A stretch of DNA of 64,000 bases from Palsa-506 sp963836355. Its GTDB lineage: Bacteria; Actinomycetota; Actinomycetes; Streptosporangiales; Streptosporangiaceae. The DNA lies in the NCBI GenBank assembly GCA_963836355.1, contig CAWIJO010000002.1, positions 620,001 through 684,000 on the forward strand, in the 5' to 3' direction. Below the pieces are notes generated by a model. That model saw only the letters and a program-made list of their open reading frames with translations. It had not been told where the DNA came from and searched no databases. The translations under genes and the position numbers were made by a program. This document shows positions 44,062-57,967 of the stretch, one piece after another (position 1 is the first letter of the stretch; each line of letters opens with the position of its first letter).

Positions 44062-45495
44062 TCAGTGCCGGTGGCGTCGCGGCTGGCCGGTGGCCGGGTC
44101 GAGGAACAGCGTGCCGTCGCGGTGCCGGAAATGCCGGAAGTCGAACATGTTCCTGAGCGATCCGGCAATCGCGTCGGAGGAGCCGCTGATCCTTGCCAGC
44201 CGAAAGTTGTCCTCGATGAATTTCAGGATGGAACTCTGGTCGGACAGGGTACGGGCGACGAAATTGTGTCTGGCCCAGGGGCAGATGACGAGCAGCGCGC
44301 GGCCAGGTCCGGCGGCGGCTTGATCGTCGCGCAGTTCGCGAACGACATGGTCCGCGACCACAGGAACAGCCCGTTGCTGTTGGTCAGGTTGACCGAGCCG
44401 TACACGGCGGCGAACCACGACGTGTACGCCAGCACCGGCACCGCGTGCCACTGCACCCGGCCTCACGGCACCCGGCAGCACGGGCCCGGGCGGCACCGCG
44501 GGCCCCGGCGTCACGGGCCCCGGCACCGCAGCACCCGGCACCACCGGCCCCGGCGTCACGGGCCCCGGCACCGCAGCACCCGGCACCACCGGCCCCGGCG
44601 TCACGGGCCCCGGCGGCGATCCGGCAGCGTCCTGGCCACCGGATCGCTGCACCGGGATCTGCGCGCCAGGCCGGGCCGGCGGCCGGGACCGAGACAGGTC
44701 GTCCGGGCCGAGCTTGTGCCTGGTCAGGTATAGGTAAACGGCCGCCGCCACGAATGTTGCGGCCAGCACCAGCTGGCCAGCCCGGAGCCCGAGAACATGC
44801 GGCGAGGGGTCTATCCGCAGCGACTGCACCCAGCAACCGCCGATGGCGTAGGTGCCCGCATACAGCGCGAACGTCCGGTCGCCGGTGAGCAGGAACCGCC
44901 GCGCCGCGTAGATCACCAGCAGCCCGACCGCGACGTCCCAGCCGGACTCGTAGAGGAACGCCGGCTGGAATGTGGCGAAGTTCTCATATCCCCGGACTCG
45001 GTGCTCGGGGGCGATGCTGACCGCCCAGGGCAGCGTCGACGGGCGGCCGTAAAGGGCTTGGCCGAACCAGTTGCCCCAGCGGCCGATGGCCTGGCCGAAG
45101 GCGATGCCCGGCGCCGCCGCGCCGGCCACTGGACCGAACGCGACGCCGGCCCGGCGGCAGCCGGCCCAGGCCCCGAGCGCGCCGGCCGCCAGTGCCCCGG
45201 GAAAGCCGATCTTGCCGTCCCAGATTCGCAGCAGGCCGGTCCAGTCATGCCCGATGAACAGCCGGCTGTCGAACAGGACGCTGTAGGCGCGGGCGCCGAT
45301 CAGGCCGGCCGGGACGGCGAGCGTCGCCACCGCCAGCATTACGCCGTCGCCGCCGCCGACCTTCGCGTACCGCCGGCCGGCTACCCGCAATGCGACCAGG
45401 ACGCCCAGGATGATGCAGATCGCGTAGGCGCGGACTGGTAGCGGGCCGAGATGCCACACCGCCCGGGCAGGACTGGGCAAGAAGGCCACGGACAT
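44062..45495 (-). CDS. lgt: Prolipoprotein diacylglyceryl transferase with a phosphoesterase-like C-terminal fusion
   Basis: 477 residues where Lgt has 280-340. Residues 1-265 are a seven-helix Lgt: VWHLGPLPVRAYAICIILGV, the signature GQAIGRWGNWFGQALYGRPS and RVRGYENFATFQPAFLYES. Then a Pro/Gly/Val repeat linker of about 100 residues (PGPVTPGPVVPGAAV), and a tail ALLVICPWARHNFVARTLSD, QSSILKFIEDNFRLARI, LFLDPATGQP, which matches the C-terminal end of phospholipase C/acid phosphatase-type phosphoesterases, here without its catalytic part. Lgt transfers diacylglycerol to lipoproteins in the membrane. The tail is likely a fused remnant. gltD is downstream on this strand. Confidence 0.85.
   Translation of the reverse strand: MSVAFLPSPARAVWHLGPLPVRAYAICIILGVLVALRVAGRRYAKVGGGDGVMLAVATLAVPAGLIGARAYSVLFDSRLFIGHDWTGLLRIWDGKIGFPGALAAGALGAWAGCRRAGVAFGPVAGAAAPGIAFGQAIGRWGNWFGQALYGRPSTLPWAVSIAPEHRVRGYENFATFQPAFLYESGWDVAVGLLVIYAARRFLLTGDRTFALYAGTYAIGGCWVQSLRIDPSPHVLGLRAGQLVLAATFVAAAVYLYLTRHKLGPDDLSRSRPPARPGAQIPVQRSGGQDAAGSPPGPVTPGPVVPGAAVPGPVTPGPVVPGAAVPGPVTPGPAVPPGPVLPGAVRPGAVARGAGAGVHVVVRRRVRLGQPDQQQRAVPVVADHVVRELRDDQAAAGPGRALLVICPWARHNFVARTLSDQSSILKFIEDNFRLARISGSSDAIAGSLRNMFDFRHFRHRDGTLFLDPATGQPRRHRH
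44501..44613 (-). repeat. 45-bp tandem repeat in the lgt linker
   Basis: A 45-bp unit beginning GGCCCCGGCGTCACGGGCCC occurs at 44501-44545 and 44546-44590, with a partial third to 44613. In frame it encodes a Pro/Val/Gly repeat (PGPVTPGPVVPGAAV). It lies in the linker between the Lgt core and the phosphoesterase-like tail. Copy number could differ between strains. Confidence 0.9.
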
Positions 45496-45553
45496 GCTGA
45501 GTGACGTTACCCGCTGGCGGCACCGGGCGGTTCAGGAGCCCGGTCCCGGCCAG

Positions 45554-47017
45554 CTACCGCAGCGGCGCGGCGGTCGGCGGGATCGCCGCGGCCAGCTGCG
45601 TCTCGCCGCACAGGTACTCGTCTACCGCAGCGGCGGCCGATCTCCCCTCGGCGATGGCCCACACGATCAGGGACTGGCCGCGGCCCATGTCCCCGGCGAC
45701 GAAGACACCGGGAACGGATGTCGCATAGGACCGATCCCGCGCGACGTTGCCTCGCGAGTCCACGTCGACGCCCAGGCCGGTGAGCAGGCCCTCGCGATCG
45801 GCCCCGGTGAACCCCATGGCCAGCAGGACGAGATCACAACGGAGTTCCCGTTTAGTATCTTCAATCGGCTCGAAGCCCGAGCTTGACTGATCCACTTCCT
45901 CCAGCAGCAGCGCCCGCACGCGGCCATTGTCGTCGGCGGCGAACGCGCGGGTGGAGACAGCGTAGACGCGCTCGCCGCCCTCCTCGTGCGCGCCGGACAC
46001 CCGGTAGATCATCGGGTACGTGGGCCAGGGCTGGCCAGGCGGCCGCCGGGCCGGCGGCCTTGGCATGATCTCCAGCTGGGTGACCGACTTCGCGCCCTGC
46101 CGCAGCGCGGTGCCGAGGCAGTCCGCGCCGGTGTCCCCGCCGCCGATGATCACGACATCGCGGCCGCGGGCGGAGATGGCCGGCTCGGCGGCGCCGGGGC
46201 TGGCCACGGCGCGGTTCGCCAGCGGCAGGTAATCCATCGCCTGGTGCACGCCGGCGGCGTCAGCGCCGGGCACAGGCAGGCCGCGCGGCACGGTCGCGCC
46301 GCCGGCCAGCACGATCGCGTCATAGAAGTCCCGGAGCCGGTCCGCGGAGACGTCCCGGCCAGCGGTCACCCCGCAGCGGAACTCGGTGCCCTCGGCCCGC
46401 AGCTGCGCCAGCCGGCCGTCCAGATGCCGCTTCTCCAGCTTGAACTCGGGGATCCCGTAGCGGAGCAGCCCGCCGGGCGCGTCGGCGCGCTCATAGACCG
46501 TAACGGCGTGGCCAGCCCTGGTGAGCTGCTGCGCGGCGGCGAGCCCGGCCGGACCGGAGCCGATCACCGCGACCTTCCGCCCGGCCGCCAGCGCGGCCGC
46601 GGCCGGCCGCTGTGGCCGGACCCAGCCCTCGGCCCAGGCCCGGTCGATGATCTCCACCTCGACCTGCTTGATCGCCACCGGCTCGGCGTTGATGCCGAGC
46701 ACGCACGCGGACTCGCACGGCGCCGGGCAGAGCCGCCCGGTGAACTCGGGGAAGTTGTTGGTAGCGTGCAGCCGCTCGGCGGCCTCGCGCCAGTCATGCC
46801 GCCATACCAGGTCGTTCCACTCCGGGATCAGGTTGCCGAGCGGGCAGCCGCCGTGGCAGAACGGGATCCCGCAGTCCATGCACCGCCCTGCCTGCCGTTC
46901 CAGCCCGGCGTGGCCGAACTCGGTATACACCTCGCGCCAGTCCTGGATCCGAACGTCGACCGGGCGCCTGCGCGGCGTCTGCCGCGGCGTGGTCATGAAA
47001 CCCCTGGGGTCTGCCAT
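45554..47017 (-). CDS. gltD: Glutamate synthase small subunit
   Basis: 487 residues. N-terminal iron-sulfur ligands RCMDCGIPFCHGGCP and LCPAPCESACVLG are followed by the FAD motif VIGSGPAGLAAAQQLTRAG and the NADP motif VIIGGGDTGADCLGTALRQG. GDMGRGQSLIVWAIAEGRSA near the C-terminus is the FAD-binding end. It transfers electrons from NADPH to GltB. It sits 29 bp after the gltB end on one strand; downstream is lgt. Confidence 0.95.
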   Translation of the reverse strand: MADPRGFMTTPRQTPRRRPVDVRIQDWREVYTEFGHAGLERQAGRCMDCGIPFCHGGCPLGNLIPEWNDLVWRHDWREAAERLHATNNFPEFTGRLCPAPCESACVLGINAEPVAIKQVEVEIIDRAWAEGWVRPQRPAAAALAAGRKVAVIGSGPAGLAAAQQLTRAGHAVTVYERADAPGGLLRYGIPEFKLEKRHLDGRLAQLRAEGTEFRCGVTAGRDVSADRLRDFYDAIVLAGGATVPRGLPVPGADAAGVHQAMDYLPLANRAVASPGAAEPAISARGRDVVIIGGGDTGADCLGTALRQGAKSVTQLEIMPRPPARRPPGQPWPTYPMIYRVSGAHEEGGERVYAVSTRAFAADDNGRVRALLLEEVDQSSSGFEPIEDTKRELRCDLVLLAMGFTGADREGLLTGLGVDVDSRGNVARDRSYATSVPGVFVAGDMGRGQSLIVWAIAEGRSAAAAVDEYLCGETQLAAAIPPTAAPLR

Positions 47018-47046
47018 GCTGCCTCCCTCCGCTGCCAGCTGCCGGG

Positions 47047-51771
<4,725 letters not shown>

Positions 51772-51946
51772 CCGTACTCCTGTCGTCTCTCCGCCATGAC
51801 GTTCGGACAAATGGTGGGACGACGTCGGCCCTGCCCGCGGGACAGATAAACTCCGCTGGCTCATCGATGCCCAATAATCGGCCGCTCGATGCGTTTAGAG
51901 GGTACCTGGGATTGCGGGCCGGGAGAAGATCACCCACGGGAGAAGA

Positions 51947-52759
51947 TCAAGCGCCCGGTGCCGGCCGGCTGCGCACCCCGGCAGCCAGGTCCGCGGCCAG
52001 GTCACGGACCTGCGCGATGGCGGCAGCCTGGTCCGCCGCGGCAAGCATCCGGCTGACGAACGCGGACCCGACGATCACCCCGTCGGCGAAGCTGGCCACC
52101 TCCGCCGCCTGTGCCCGGTCCCGCACTCCCAGGCCGACGGCCACCGGCAGGCTGGTGCGCGCGCGGACCCGGCGGACGAGCCCGGCCGCGTCGCCGCCCA
52201 CCGTCGCCCTGGCGCCGGTGGTGCCCATCAGCGACGCCGCGTAGACGAAGCCACGGCACGCTGCGGTGATCAGATCCAGCCGCTGGTCGGATGAGCTGGG
52301 CGCGACGAGGAAAACCGGATCCAGTTGCTGCTCGGCGGCGGCCCGCAGCCACGGCTGCGCTTCCTCCGGGGTCAGGTCCGGGGTGATCATCCCGGCTCCC
52401 CCGGCGCCAGCCAGATCCCGCGCGAAGGCCCGCACGCCGTAGTGCTCGATTGGGTTCCAGTAGGTCATCACCAGCACCGGCACCCCGGCCGCGGCCACCG
52501 CCGCGACGGTCCGCAGCACGTCCGCGACGCGTACGCCGCCGGTCAGCGCGCGGTGCACGGCTTCCTGGATCACCGGGCCGTCCATCAGCGGATCTGAGTA
52601 GGGCAACCCGATCTCGATGACGTCAGCGCCCGCGTCCGCGATCGCGCACGCGGCGGCGATCGCGCCAGCCACGGTCGGGAAGCCGGCCGGCAGGTACCCC
52701 ACCAGCGCGGCCCTGTTCTCCGCCGCCGCCTTCTCGAACGCGACGGTGACCTGGCTCAC
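51947..52759 (-). CDS. trpA: Tryptophan synthase alpha chain
   Basis: 270 residues from a GTG that overlaps the trpB stop (GTGA). Catalytic Glu49 and Asp60 are in VIEIGLPYSDPLMDGPVIQ, with LVGYLPAGFPT and VMTYWNPIEHYG as further marks. It cleaves indole-3-glycerol phosphate and passes indole to TrpB. Length normal. The gltB start is 175 bp downstream. Confidence 0.96.
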   Translation of the reverse strand: MSQVTVAFEKAAAENRAALVGYLPAGFPTVAGAIAAACAIADAGADVIEIGLPYSDPLMDGPVIQEAVHRALTGGVRVADVLRTVAAVAAAGVPVLVMTYWNPIEHYGVRAFARDLAGAGGAGMITPDLTPEEAQPWLRAAAEQQLDPVFLVAPSSSDQRLDLITAACRGFVYAASLMGTTGARATVGGDAAGLVRRVRARTSLPVAVGLGVRDRAQAAEVASFADGVIVGSAFVSRMLAAADQAAAIAQVRDLAADLAAGVRSRPAPGA

Positions 52760-54027
52760 CGGCCGGGCTCCGCGGCGTAGCCGAACCACCTGGCCGCGAT
52801 GTCCATGTCCTTGTCGCCGCGGCCGGACAGGTTCACCAGCAGCACGGCGCGGGGACCAAGCTCCCGGCCTAGTTCCAGCGCCCCGGCCAGCGCGTGCGCC
52901 GACTCGATCGCCGGGATGATCCCCTCCGTGCGGCTGAGCAAGGCGAACGCGTCCATCGCCGCGGCGTCAGTAACGGGACGATAGCTGGCCCGGCCAGTGT
53001 GGTGCAGCCAGGCATGCTCCGGGCCGACGCCAGGATAATCAAGACCAGCTGAAACGGAGTGCGTATCGCTGGTCTGGCCGTCTGAATCTTGCAGCAGATA
53101 GGTGCGCATGCCATGAATTACGCCAGCGGAGCCGCCCGCCAGCGTGGCCGCGTGACGGCCGCTGGCCAGCCCATCGCCGCCGGCCTCGCAGCCGATCAGG
53201 CGGACTGCCGTATCGGGGATGAACTCATGAAAGATCCCGATCGCGTTGGATCCGCCGCCGACGCACGCGATGACGGCGTCCGGGAGCCGCCCGGCAGCGC
53301 CGCGCACTTGCTCCCGCGCCTCGACGCCGATGATCCGCTGGAAGTCCCTGACCATCAGCGGGAACGGGTGCGGGCCCATCACCGAGCCGATGCAATAGTG
53401 CGTGCTGCGCACCGTCGACACCCAGTCGCGGAATGTCTCGTTGATCGCGTCCTTGAGGGTCCGGCTGCCGATCGTTACCGGCACCACCTCGGCCCCGAGC
53501 ATCCGCATCCGGACCACATTCAGCGACTGTCGTCTGGTGTCTTCCTCGCCCATGTAGACGACGCAGTCCAGGCCGAGCAGCGCGCACGCGGTCGCGGTGG
53601 CGACCCCGTGCTGGCCGGCTCCGGTCTCGGCGATGACCCGGGTCTTGCCCATCCGCTTGGTCAGCAGCGCCTGGCCCAGGACATTGTTGATCTTGTGCGA
53701 GCCGGTGTGGGTAAGGTCCTCGCGCTTCAGGAACACCCGGCAGCCGCCCGCCTCGGCGGCGAACCGCGGCACCTCGGTGAGCAGCGTCGGCCGGCCTGCG
53801 TAGTCGCGCAGCAGCGCGGCCAGCTCAGCCTGGAAGCCCGGGTCGGCCCTGGCCTCGAAGTAGGCGGCGGCGAGCTCGTCCAGCGCCGACATCAGCGCCT
53901 CCGGGGCGAGCCGCCCGCCGAAGGGGCCGAAATGCCCGGCGGCGTCCGGCATTGCGGCCGGGCGGCCGTTCCCCCCGGCGGAGGGCCCGCCGGGCCGGGC
54001 GGCTCGCGGCACTGCTGCGTCGGTCAT
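52756..54027 (-). CDS. trpB: Tryptophan synthase beta chain
   Basis: 423 residues. The PLP Lys is K112 in FLKREDLTHTGSHKINNVLG; the phosphate-binding GGGSNAIGIFHEF and VIAETGAGQHGVATATA are both present. It condenses indole and serine. The start overlaps trpC by 4 bp (ATGA) and the stop overlaps trpA, so trpC-trpB-trpA are translationally coupled. Confidence 0.96.
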   Translation of the reverse strand: MTDAAVPRAARPGGPSAGGNGRPAAMPDAAGHFGPFGGRLAPEALMSALDELAAAYFEARADPGFQAELAALLRDYAGRPTLLTEVPRFAAEAGGCRVFLKREDLTHTGSHKINNVLGQALLTKRMGKTRVIAETGAGQHGVATATACALLGLDCVVYMGEEDTRRQSLNVVRMRMLGAEVVPVTIGSRTLKDAINETFRDWVSTVRSTHYCIGSVMGPHPFPLMVRDFQRIIGVEAREQVRGAAGRLPDAVIACVGGGSNAIGIFHEFIPDTAVRLIGCEAGGDGLASGRHAATLAGGSAGVIHGMRTYLLQDSDGQTSDTHSVSAGLDYPGVGPEHAWLHHTGRASYRPVTDAAAMDAFALLSRTEGIIPAIESAHALAGALELGRELGPRAVLLVNLSGRGDKDMDIAARWFGYAAEPGR

Positions 54028-54833
54028 CCGCGGTCTCCGCGCAGCGCCGGGTGCGACCCCGCCGTTACCAGGTCGGCGACCGCCGACCGCGGATCGCGGC
54101 CGGTCACCAGGCTCTCGCCGACCAGTACCGCGTCGGCGCCGGCGGCCGCGTAGGCGAGCAGGTCATGCGGCCCGCGGACGCCAGACTCGGCGATCCTTAC
54201 GATGCCGTCCGGGATCCTGGGCGCGAGCTGGCCGAAGACGCTGCGGTCTACCCTGAGCGTCGCCAGGTTCCGCGCGTTCACGCCGATGACCTTCGTGCCC
54301 GCCTCGACCGCCCGGTCGAGCTCGTCCGCGGTGTGCACCTCGACCAGCGGCACCAGGCCGATCGACTCGGCCCGCTCGACCAGCGAGACCAGCGCGTTCT
54401 GCTCGAGCGCCGCCACGATGAGCAAGACCATGTCGGCGCCGTGCGCCCGGGCCTCCCAGAGCTGGTAGGAGCTGATCACGAAATCCTTGCGGAGCAGCGG
54501 CACCCGGACGGCCTCGCGGACGGCGGAAAGGTCCGCCAGGCTGCCGCCGAATCGGCGCGGCTCGGTGAGCACGCTGATCACGCGCGCGCCGCCGGCCTCG
54601 TAGTCAGCCGCCAGCGCGGCCGGATCGGCGATCGCGGCCAGCGCGCCCTTGGACGGGCTGGCCCGTTTGACCTCGGCGATCACGGCGATGTCGTCGCCCT
54701 TGAGGGCAGCGAGGACGTCACGTGCCGATGCCGCCTTGCACGCCGTCTCCTTGAGCTGGTCCAGCGGTACCTGCTGCTGACGTGTCATGAGGTCGGCGCG
54801 GACTCCGTCGAGGATCTCGTCGAGCACGCTCAC
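54024..54833 (-). CDS. trpC: Indole-3-glycerol phosphate synthase
   Basis: 269 residues of (beta/alpha)8 barrel. VIAEVKRASPSKGALAAIAD contains the catalytic Lys; VPLLRKDFVISSYQLWEARA and VIGVNARNLATLRVDRSVF follow. It forms indole-3-glycerol phosphate from CdRP. Next gene trpB is coupled. The 96-bp gap upstream leads to a membrane protein gene, as is usual in actinomycete trp loci. Confidence 0.95.
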   Translation of the reverse strand: MSVLDEILDGVRADLMTRQQQVPLDQLKETACKAASARDVLAALKGDDIAVIAEVKRASPSKGALAAIADPAALAADYEAGGARVISVLTEPRRFGGSLADLSAVREAVRVPLLRKDFVISSYQLWEARAHGADMVLLIVAALEQNALVSLVERAESIGLVPLVEVHTADELDRAVEAGTKVIGVNARNLATLRVDRSVFGQLAPRIPDGIVRIAESGVRGPHDLLAYAAAGADAVLVGESLVTGRDPRSAVADLVTAGSHPALRGDRG

Positions 54834-54929
54834 GCGGTTCTACCGCCCCCTCGGGTGGGATGCCTGGCGTCCCCGATCGTATCGAGCGGGCCCGGCAGGC
54901 CCGGCAGGCCCCCTGGCGGCAGCCGGGAC

Positions 54930-55409
54930 TCAGCCAGCCGCACGGCCGCCGTAGGCTCCCTCGGCGGTTTCCGCCAGGCCAGCGTCGCCGGTGCGCCGCG
55001 GTGCGCGCCGGGGCGCGCCGCCGAACGCACGTGCCACCGCCGGATGCAGCAGCGTGCCGACCGTGATGATGGCAAAGAGCGTGCCGCCGAGATAGCGCGA
55101 GGTGGCGAACCGAAACAGGCCGAGCAGGACAAGCGCGGACTCCGCGCCCACCGCGACAAGCCAGCCCGACTGAGTGCCGGAGCGCACCACCAGGGCGATC
55201 CCGCACAGGGCCGCCATCAGCGTGAGGGTGATCACGATCGACGGCAGGTGACGGCGGCTGTAGAGCAGCCCGATCGCTGCCGCCAGCCCGGCCTGGGCGA
55301 CGACAAGCCGCGTCACCAGCGCGACCAGCTGATGCTGGGGCTCGTCGGCCGCGCCGCGCCGGGCCATGCGGGCTGGCCTGTCCCCTGCCGCGCGCTGCGT
55401 CCGGCGCAC
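54930..55409 (-). CDS. Membrane protein of the trp locus (function unknown)
   Basis: 159 residues with four hydrophobic segments (TRLVVAQAGLAAAIGLLY, SIVITLTLMAALCGIALVV, SALVLLGLFRFATSR, GTLFAIITVGTLLHPAVA). N-terminus is basic and C-terminus Arg/Ala-rich. It is located between the TIGR02234-like gene and trpC, 49 bp after the former. No catalytic motif; perhaps a transport or assembly partner of the trp locus, but that is not shown. Confidence 0.65.
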   Translation of the reverse strand: MRRTQRAAGDRPARMARRGAADEPQHQLVALVTRLVVAQAGLAAAIGLLYSRRHLPSIVITLTLMAALCGIALVVRSGTQSGWLVAVGAESALVLLGLFRFATSRYLGGTLFAIITVGTLLHPAVARAFGGAPRRAPRRTGDAGLAETAEGAYGGRAAG

Positions 55410-55458
55410 TGCTCACCTCCGCGATCTGGTGAAAACACCCGGGACTATGACTTGGAGC

Positions 55459-56178
55459 CTAACCCGGCTCGCCATCGGTGGGATCCTCGCCGCGGCTGAG
55501 TGATTCCCAGATGGTGGCGGTATCCCCGGCGGTCGGCCCCGGGCGCACCGCCTGCGCGGCCGACCGCGGCCTGGCCCGCTCCGGCGGGTCGAACCGGCTG
55601 GACATAACCGGCCAGCTCATCCCGCGCCAGGTGACAAGCAGCCCGGCCACGATGACGGCCAGGCCGCCGGCGACTGCCAGGATGTGCCAGGGCAGCGCCG
55701 TCATCACCACATGCGTGGCGAGCCCGGTGACGGGCGGTGCGCCGCTGGCCGGCCCGCGGCCGGCCGTGACCCCGCCGCCGGCCGTGACGGAACCTGCCGC
55801 GGCCGGCGACCCCGCGCTGGCGGAGACCGCGGCGATCGCGTCCGCCGCAGTCACCGGCAGGCTCACCGCCGCCACGATGCCGGCGCCGAATCCGGCCAGG
55901 GCCAGCCCGACCAGCTTCCTGGCCCTGCCGCGGGTCGCGAGCACGGCCGCCAGGCTGGCCAGCACCGCCACGGCCAGCGCGGTCGCGGCGGGCGCTAGGT
56001 CCTGGCCGGTGACCGGCGAGTCGCCGCCGGGCAGCGGCCGCAGGGCGGCCGTTCGCACCTGCGCCCAGTCTTGCCGGACGGCAAGGATTACCAGGCCGGC
56101 CCCGGCCACCCCAAGCAACGCCGCGAGCATCAGCTCGCGGCGCGGCGCGGAGCCGCGCCCAGGCTCCGTCGCGCCCAT
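55459..56178 (-). CDS. Trp biosynthesis-associated membrane protein (TIGR02234 type)
   Basis: 239 residues. Hydrophobic segments near 16-34, 68-87, 92-108 and 167-187 and the LVTWRGMSWPVMSSRF motif with following polar tail are as in the small membrane protein consistently found next to trp genes in actinomycetes. The extracytoplasmic loop (SAGSPAAAGSVTAG area) is Gly/Ala-rich. Role unknown. It is the most upstream gene on this strand before a divergent promoter region. Confidence 0.82.
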   Translation of the reverse strand: MGATEPGRGSAPRRELMLAALLGVAGAGLVILAVRQDWAQVRTAALRPLPGGDSPVTGQDLAPAATALAVAVLASLAAVLATRGRARKLVGLALAGFGAGIVAAVSLPVTAADAIAAVSASAGSPAAAGSVTAGGGVTAGRGPASGAPPVTGLATHVVMTALPWHILAVAGGLAVIVAGLLVTWRGMSWPVMSSRFDPPERARPRSAAQAVRPGPTAGDTATIWESLSRGEDPTDGEPG

Positions 56179-56374
56179 CAGCCCTCCGTCCGCCGCGCCC
56201 TGGCCGCGCGGGCCGGCGCACTGCGCGGCCCCGGCCGGGCCAGCCCACTACCAGCACGCTATCCGCGCGGGTGCGCTCGGCGCCCGGCGGGTTCCGGCGC
56301 CAGGCCGCACAGGCCGCACTGGCCATCGTCGCAACAACTGCCGCCGCGCCGGATCGCCAGGTGGCTTACGATCG

Positions 56375-56420
56375 CCGGATGAGCTATGCCAGGGATGCCG
56401 GATGAGCTATGCCAGGGATG
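56375..56420 (+). repeat. 23-bp tandem duplication over a start codon
   Basis: CCGGATGAGCTATGCCAGGG then ATG at 56375-56397 is repeated exactly at 56398-56420. The second copy gives the ATG of the next gene (56402); the first gives an eight-codon frame whose TGA overlaps that ATG. Confidence 0.95.
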
Positions 56421-57064
56421 AGCGTGCCGCGCTGTGCGCGCTACTGGACGAAACCGGGCCGGCCGCACCTACCTTGTGCGCGGGCTGGTCCACCCTCGAC
56501 CTCGCCGCCCACCTGGTGCTCAGGGAGCATCGGCCGGACGCGGGCCCGGGCATTCTCGGCGGCCTGCTGGCCGGCTATACCCGGCGGGTGCAGCATAAGC
56601 TCAGCAGCCGGACGCCGTTCCCGCAGCTGGTGGAGACCATCAGGAATGGACCGCCGCGGCTGTCGCTGTTCGGGATCCCCGGCATGGACGAGCGGACCAA
56701 TGCCGTCGAGTTCTTTGTCCACCACGAGGATGTCCGCCGGGCGCAGCCGGGCTGGCAGCCGCGGGCACTCAGCGACGGGCTTTCCGAGGAACTCTGGCAG
56801 CGGCTGAAGATGGCCAGGATGATCCTGCGGAATGCCCCGGTCGGAGTCGAGCTGGCCAGGTCCGATGAGCCACGCCCGGACCGCTCGGGCGTGCCGAGCA
56901 TCCGGCTGACTGCCAAGGCGCGCACGCCGGTCGTCACGGTCACCGGCATGCCCGCCGAGCTAACGCTCTGGGCGCTGGGCCGCACGACAGCGGCGCGGGT
57001 CAGGCTCGACGGCAGTGCGGCGGATGTGCGCGCGCTCAGCGCGGCCGGATGGCGCCGCAGCTGA
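56402..57064 (+). CDS. TIGR03085 family (maleylpyruvate isomerase-like DinB-fold) protein
   Basis: 220 residues. The pattern ERAALCALLDETGPAAPTLC, GWSTLDLAAHLVLREHRPDA and AVEFFVHHEDVRRAQPGW is characteristic; His residues in AAHL and FFVHHED are metal ligands of the DinB/MDMPI fold. The family may use mycothiol or similar thiols, as is known for related mycothiol-dependent enzymes, but the substrate is unknown. Start lies in the second copy of a 23-bp duplication. Divergent from the trp-linked gene. Confidence 0.85.
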   Translation: MSYARDERAALCALLDETGPAAPTLCAGWSTLDLAAHLVLREHRPDAGPGILGGLLAGYTRRVQHKLSSRTPFPQLVETIRNGPPRLSLFGIPGMDERTNAVEFFVHHEDVRRAQPGWQPRALSDGLSEELWQRLKMARMILRNAPVGVELARSDEPRPDRSGVPSIRLTAKARTPVVTVTGMPAELTLWALGRTTAARVRLDGSAADVRALSAAGWRRS

Positions 57065-57222
57065 TCACCCTCGGCACCATCCGCGGCCGGCTATCCGGCA
57101 GTGACGTGGTGCAGCGGAAACGGCGCGATCAGCCGCCCGCACCCGGGCAGCCGGCGGCTGCCGTGCGCCTACGCTGTCATCCGGCGGGTACAGCGGCCGG
57201 CGAAGGGATGCGGAGGTCCGTA

Positions 57223-57954
57223 ATGCAGATACTTGGCGTCGACATTGGCGGGACGGGGATCAAGGCTGCCCCGGTGGACATTACGACGGGCACGCTGGCT
57301 GCCGAGCGAGTCAAGGTCGCCACCCCGCATCCGGCCGAGCCGGACGCGATCGCCGGCATCGTGCGGGAGCTGGTGCGGCATTTCAGCTGGCAGGGACCGG
57401 CCGGCGTCGCCTTTCCCGGCGTGATCACCGACGGGATCACCAGGACCGCTGCCAACCTCGACCCGGCCTGGATCGGGCTGGACGCTGGCGGGCTCTTCGA
57501 CAAGGCCACCGGCCTGCAGGTGATCATGATCAACGACGCCGATGCGGCGGGACTGGCCGAGATGAAATTCGGGGCGGGCGCGGGGCGCCGGGGCACGGTG
57601 CTGATGCTCACGTTCGGCACCGGGATCGGCAGTGCGCTGTTCGTCGACGGCATCCTGGTGCCGAACACCGAGTTCGGCCACATCGAGATCCGGGGCAAGG
57701 ACGCCGAGAAGCGCGCTTCCGAGCACGCGAAGGTGCTGCGCGATCTGAGCTGGGGAGACTGGGCGGGCAGGGTAGATGAGTACCTGGAGCACATGGAGGC
57801 GCTGCTGTCGCCCGGGCTCTTCATCGTGGGCGGCGGGATCAGCCGGAAGTCAGATAAATTCCTGCCGTTGCTGACCGGGCTGACCGCCCCCGTCGTTCCG
57901 GCCGCGCTGCACAACGACGCCGGCATCGTCGGTGCCGCGATGGCGGCCGGCTGA
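57223..57954 (+). CDS. ppgK: Polyphosphate glucokinase
   Basis: 243 residues from the ATG at 57223 (GGAGG upstream). ROK family: MQILGVDIGGTGIKAAPVD, FPGVITDGI, NDADAAGLAEMKFGAGAG, LTFGTGIGSALFVDG and NTEFGHIEI are as in PpgK, which phosphorylates glucose with polyphosphate or ATP in actinomycetes. Length is normal. It follows the TIGR03085 gene with a 158-bp gap. Confidence 0.92.
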   Translation: MQILGVDIGGTGIKAAPVDITTGTLAAERVKVATPHPAEPDAIAGIVRELVRHFSWQGPAGVAFPGVITDGITRTAANLDPAWIGLDAGGLFDKATGLQVIMINDADAAGLAEMKFGAGAGRRGTVLMLTFGTGIGSALFVDGILVPNTEFGHIEIRGKDAEKRASEHAKVLRDLSWGDWAGRVDEYLEHMEALLSPGLFIVGGGISRKSDKFLPLLTGLTAPVVPAALHNDAGIVGAAMAAG

Positions 57955-57967
57955 TTGCGCCAGGTGA

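Noticed and set aside
44223..44456. 77-codon frame on the minus strand in the lgt tail (YTSWFAAVYGSV)
   Set aside because: It overlaps the lgt frame and has no family match I can recognise; probably shadow or part of the decayed neighbour.
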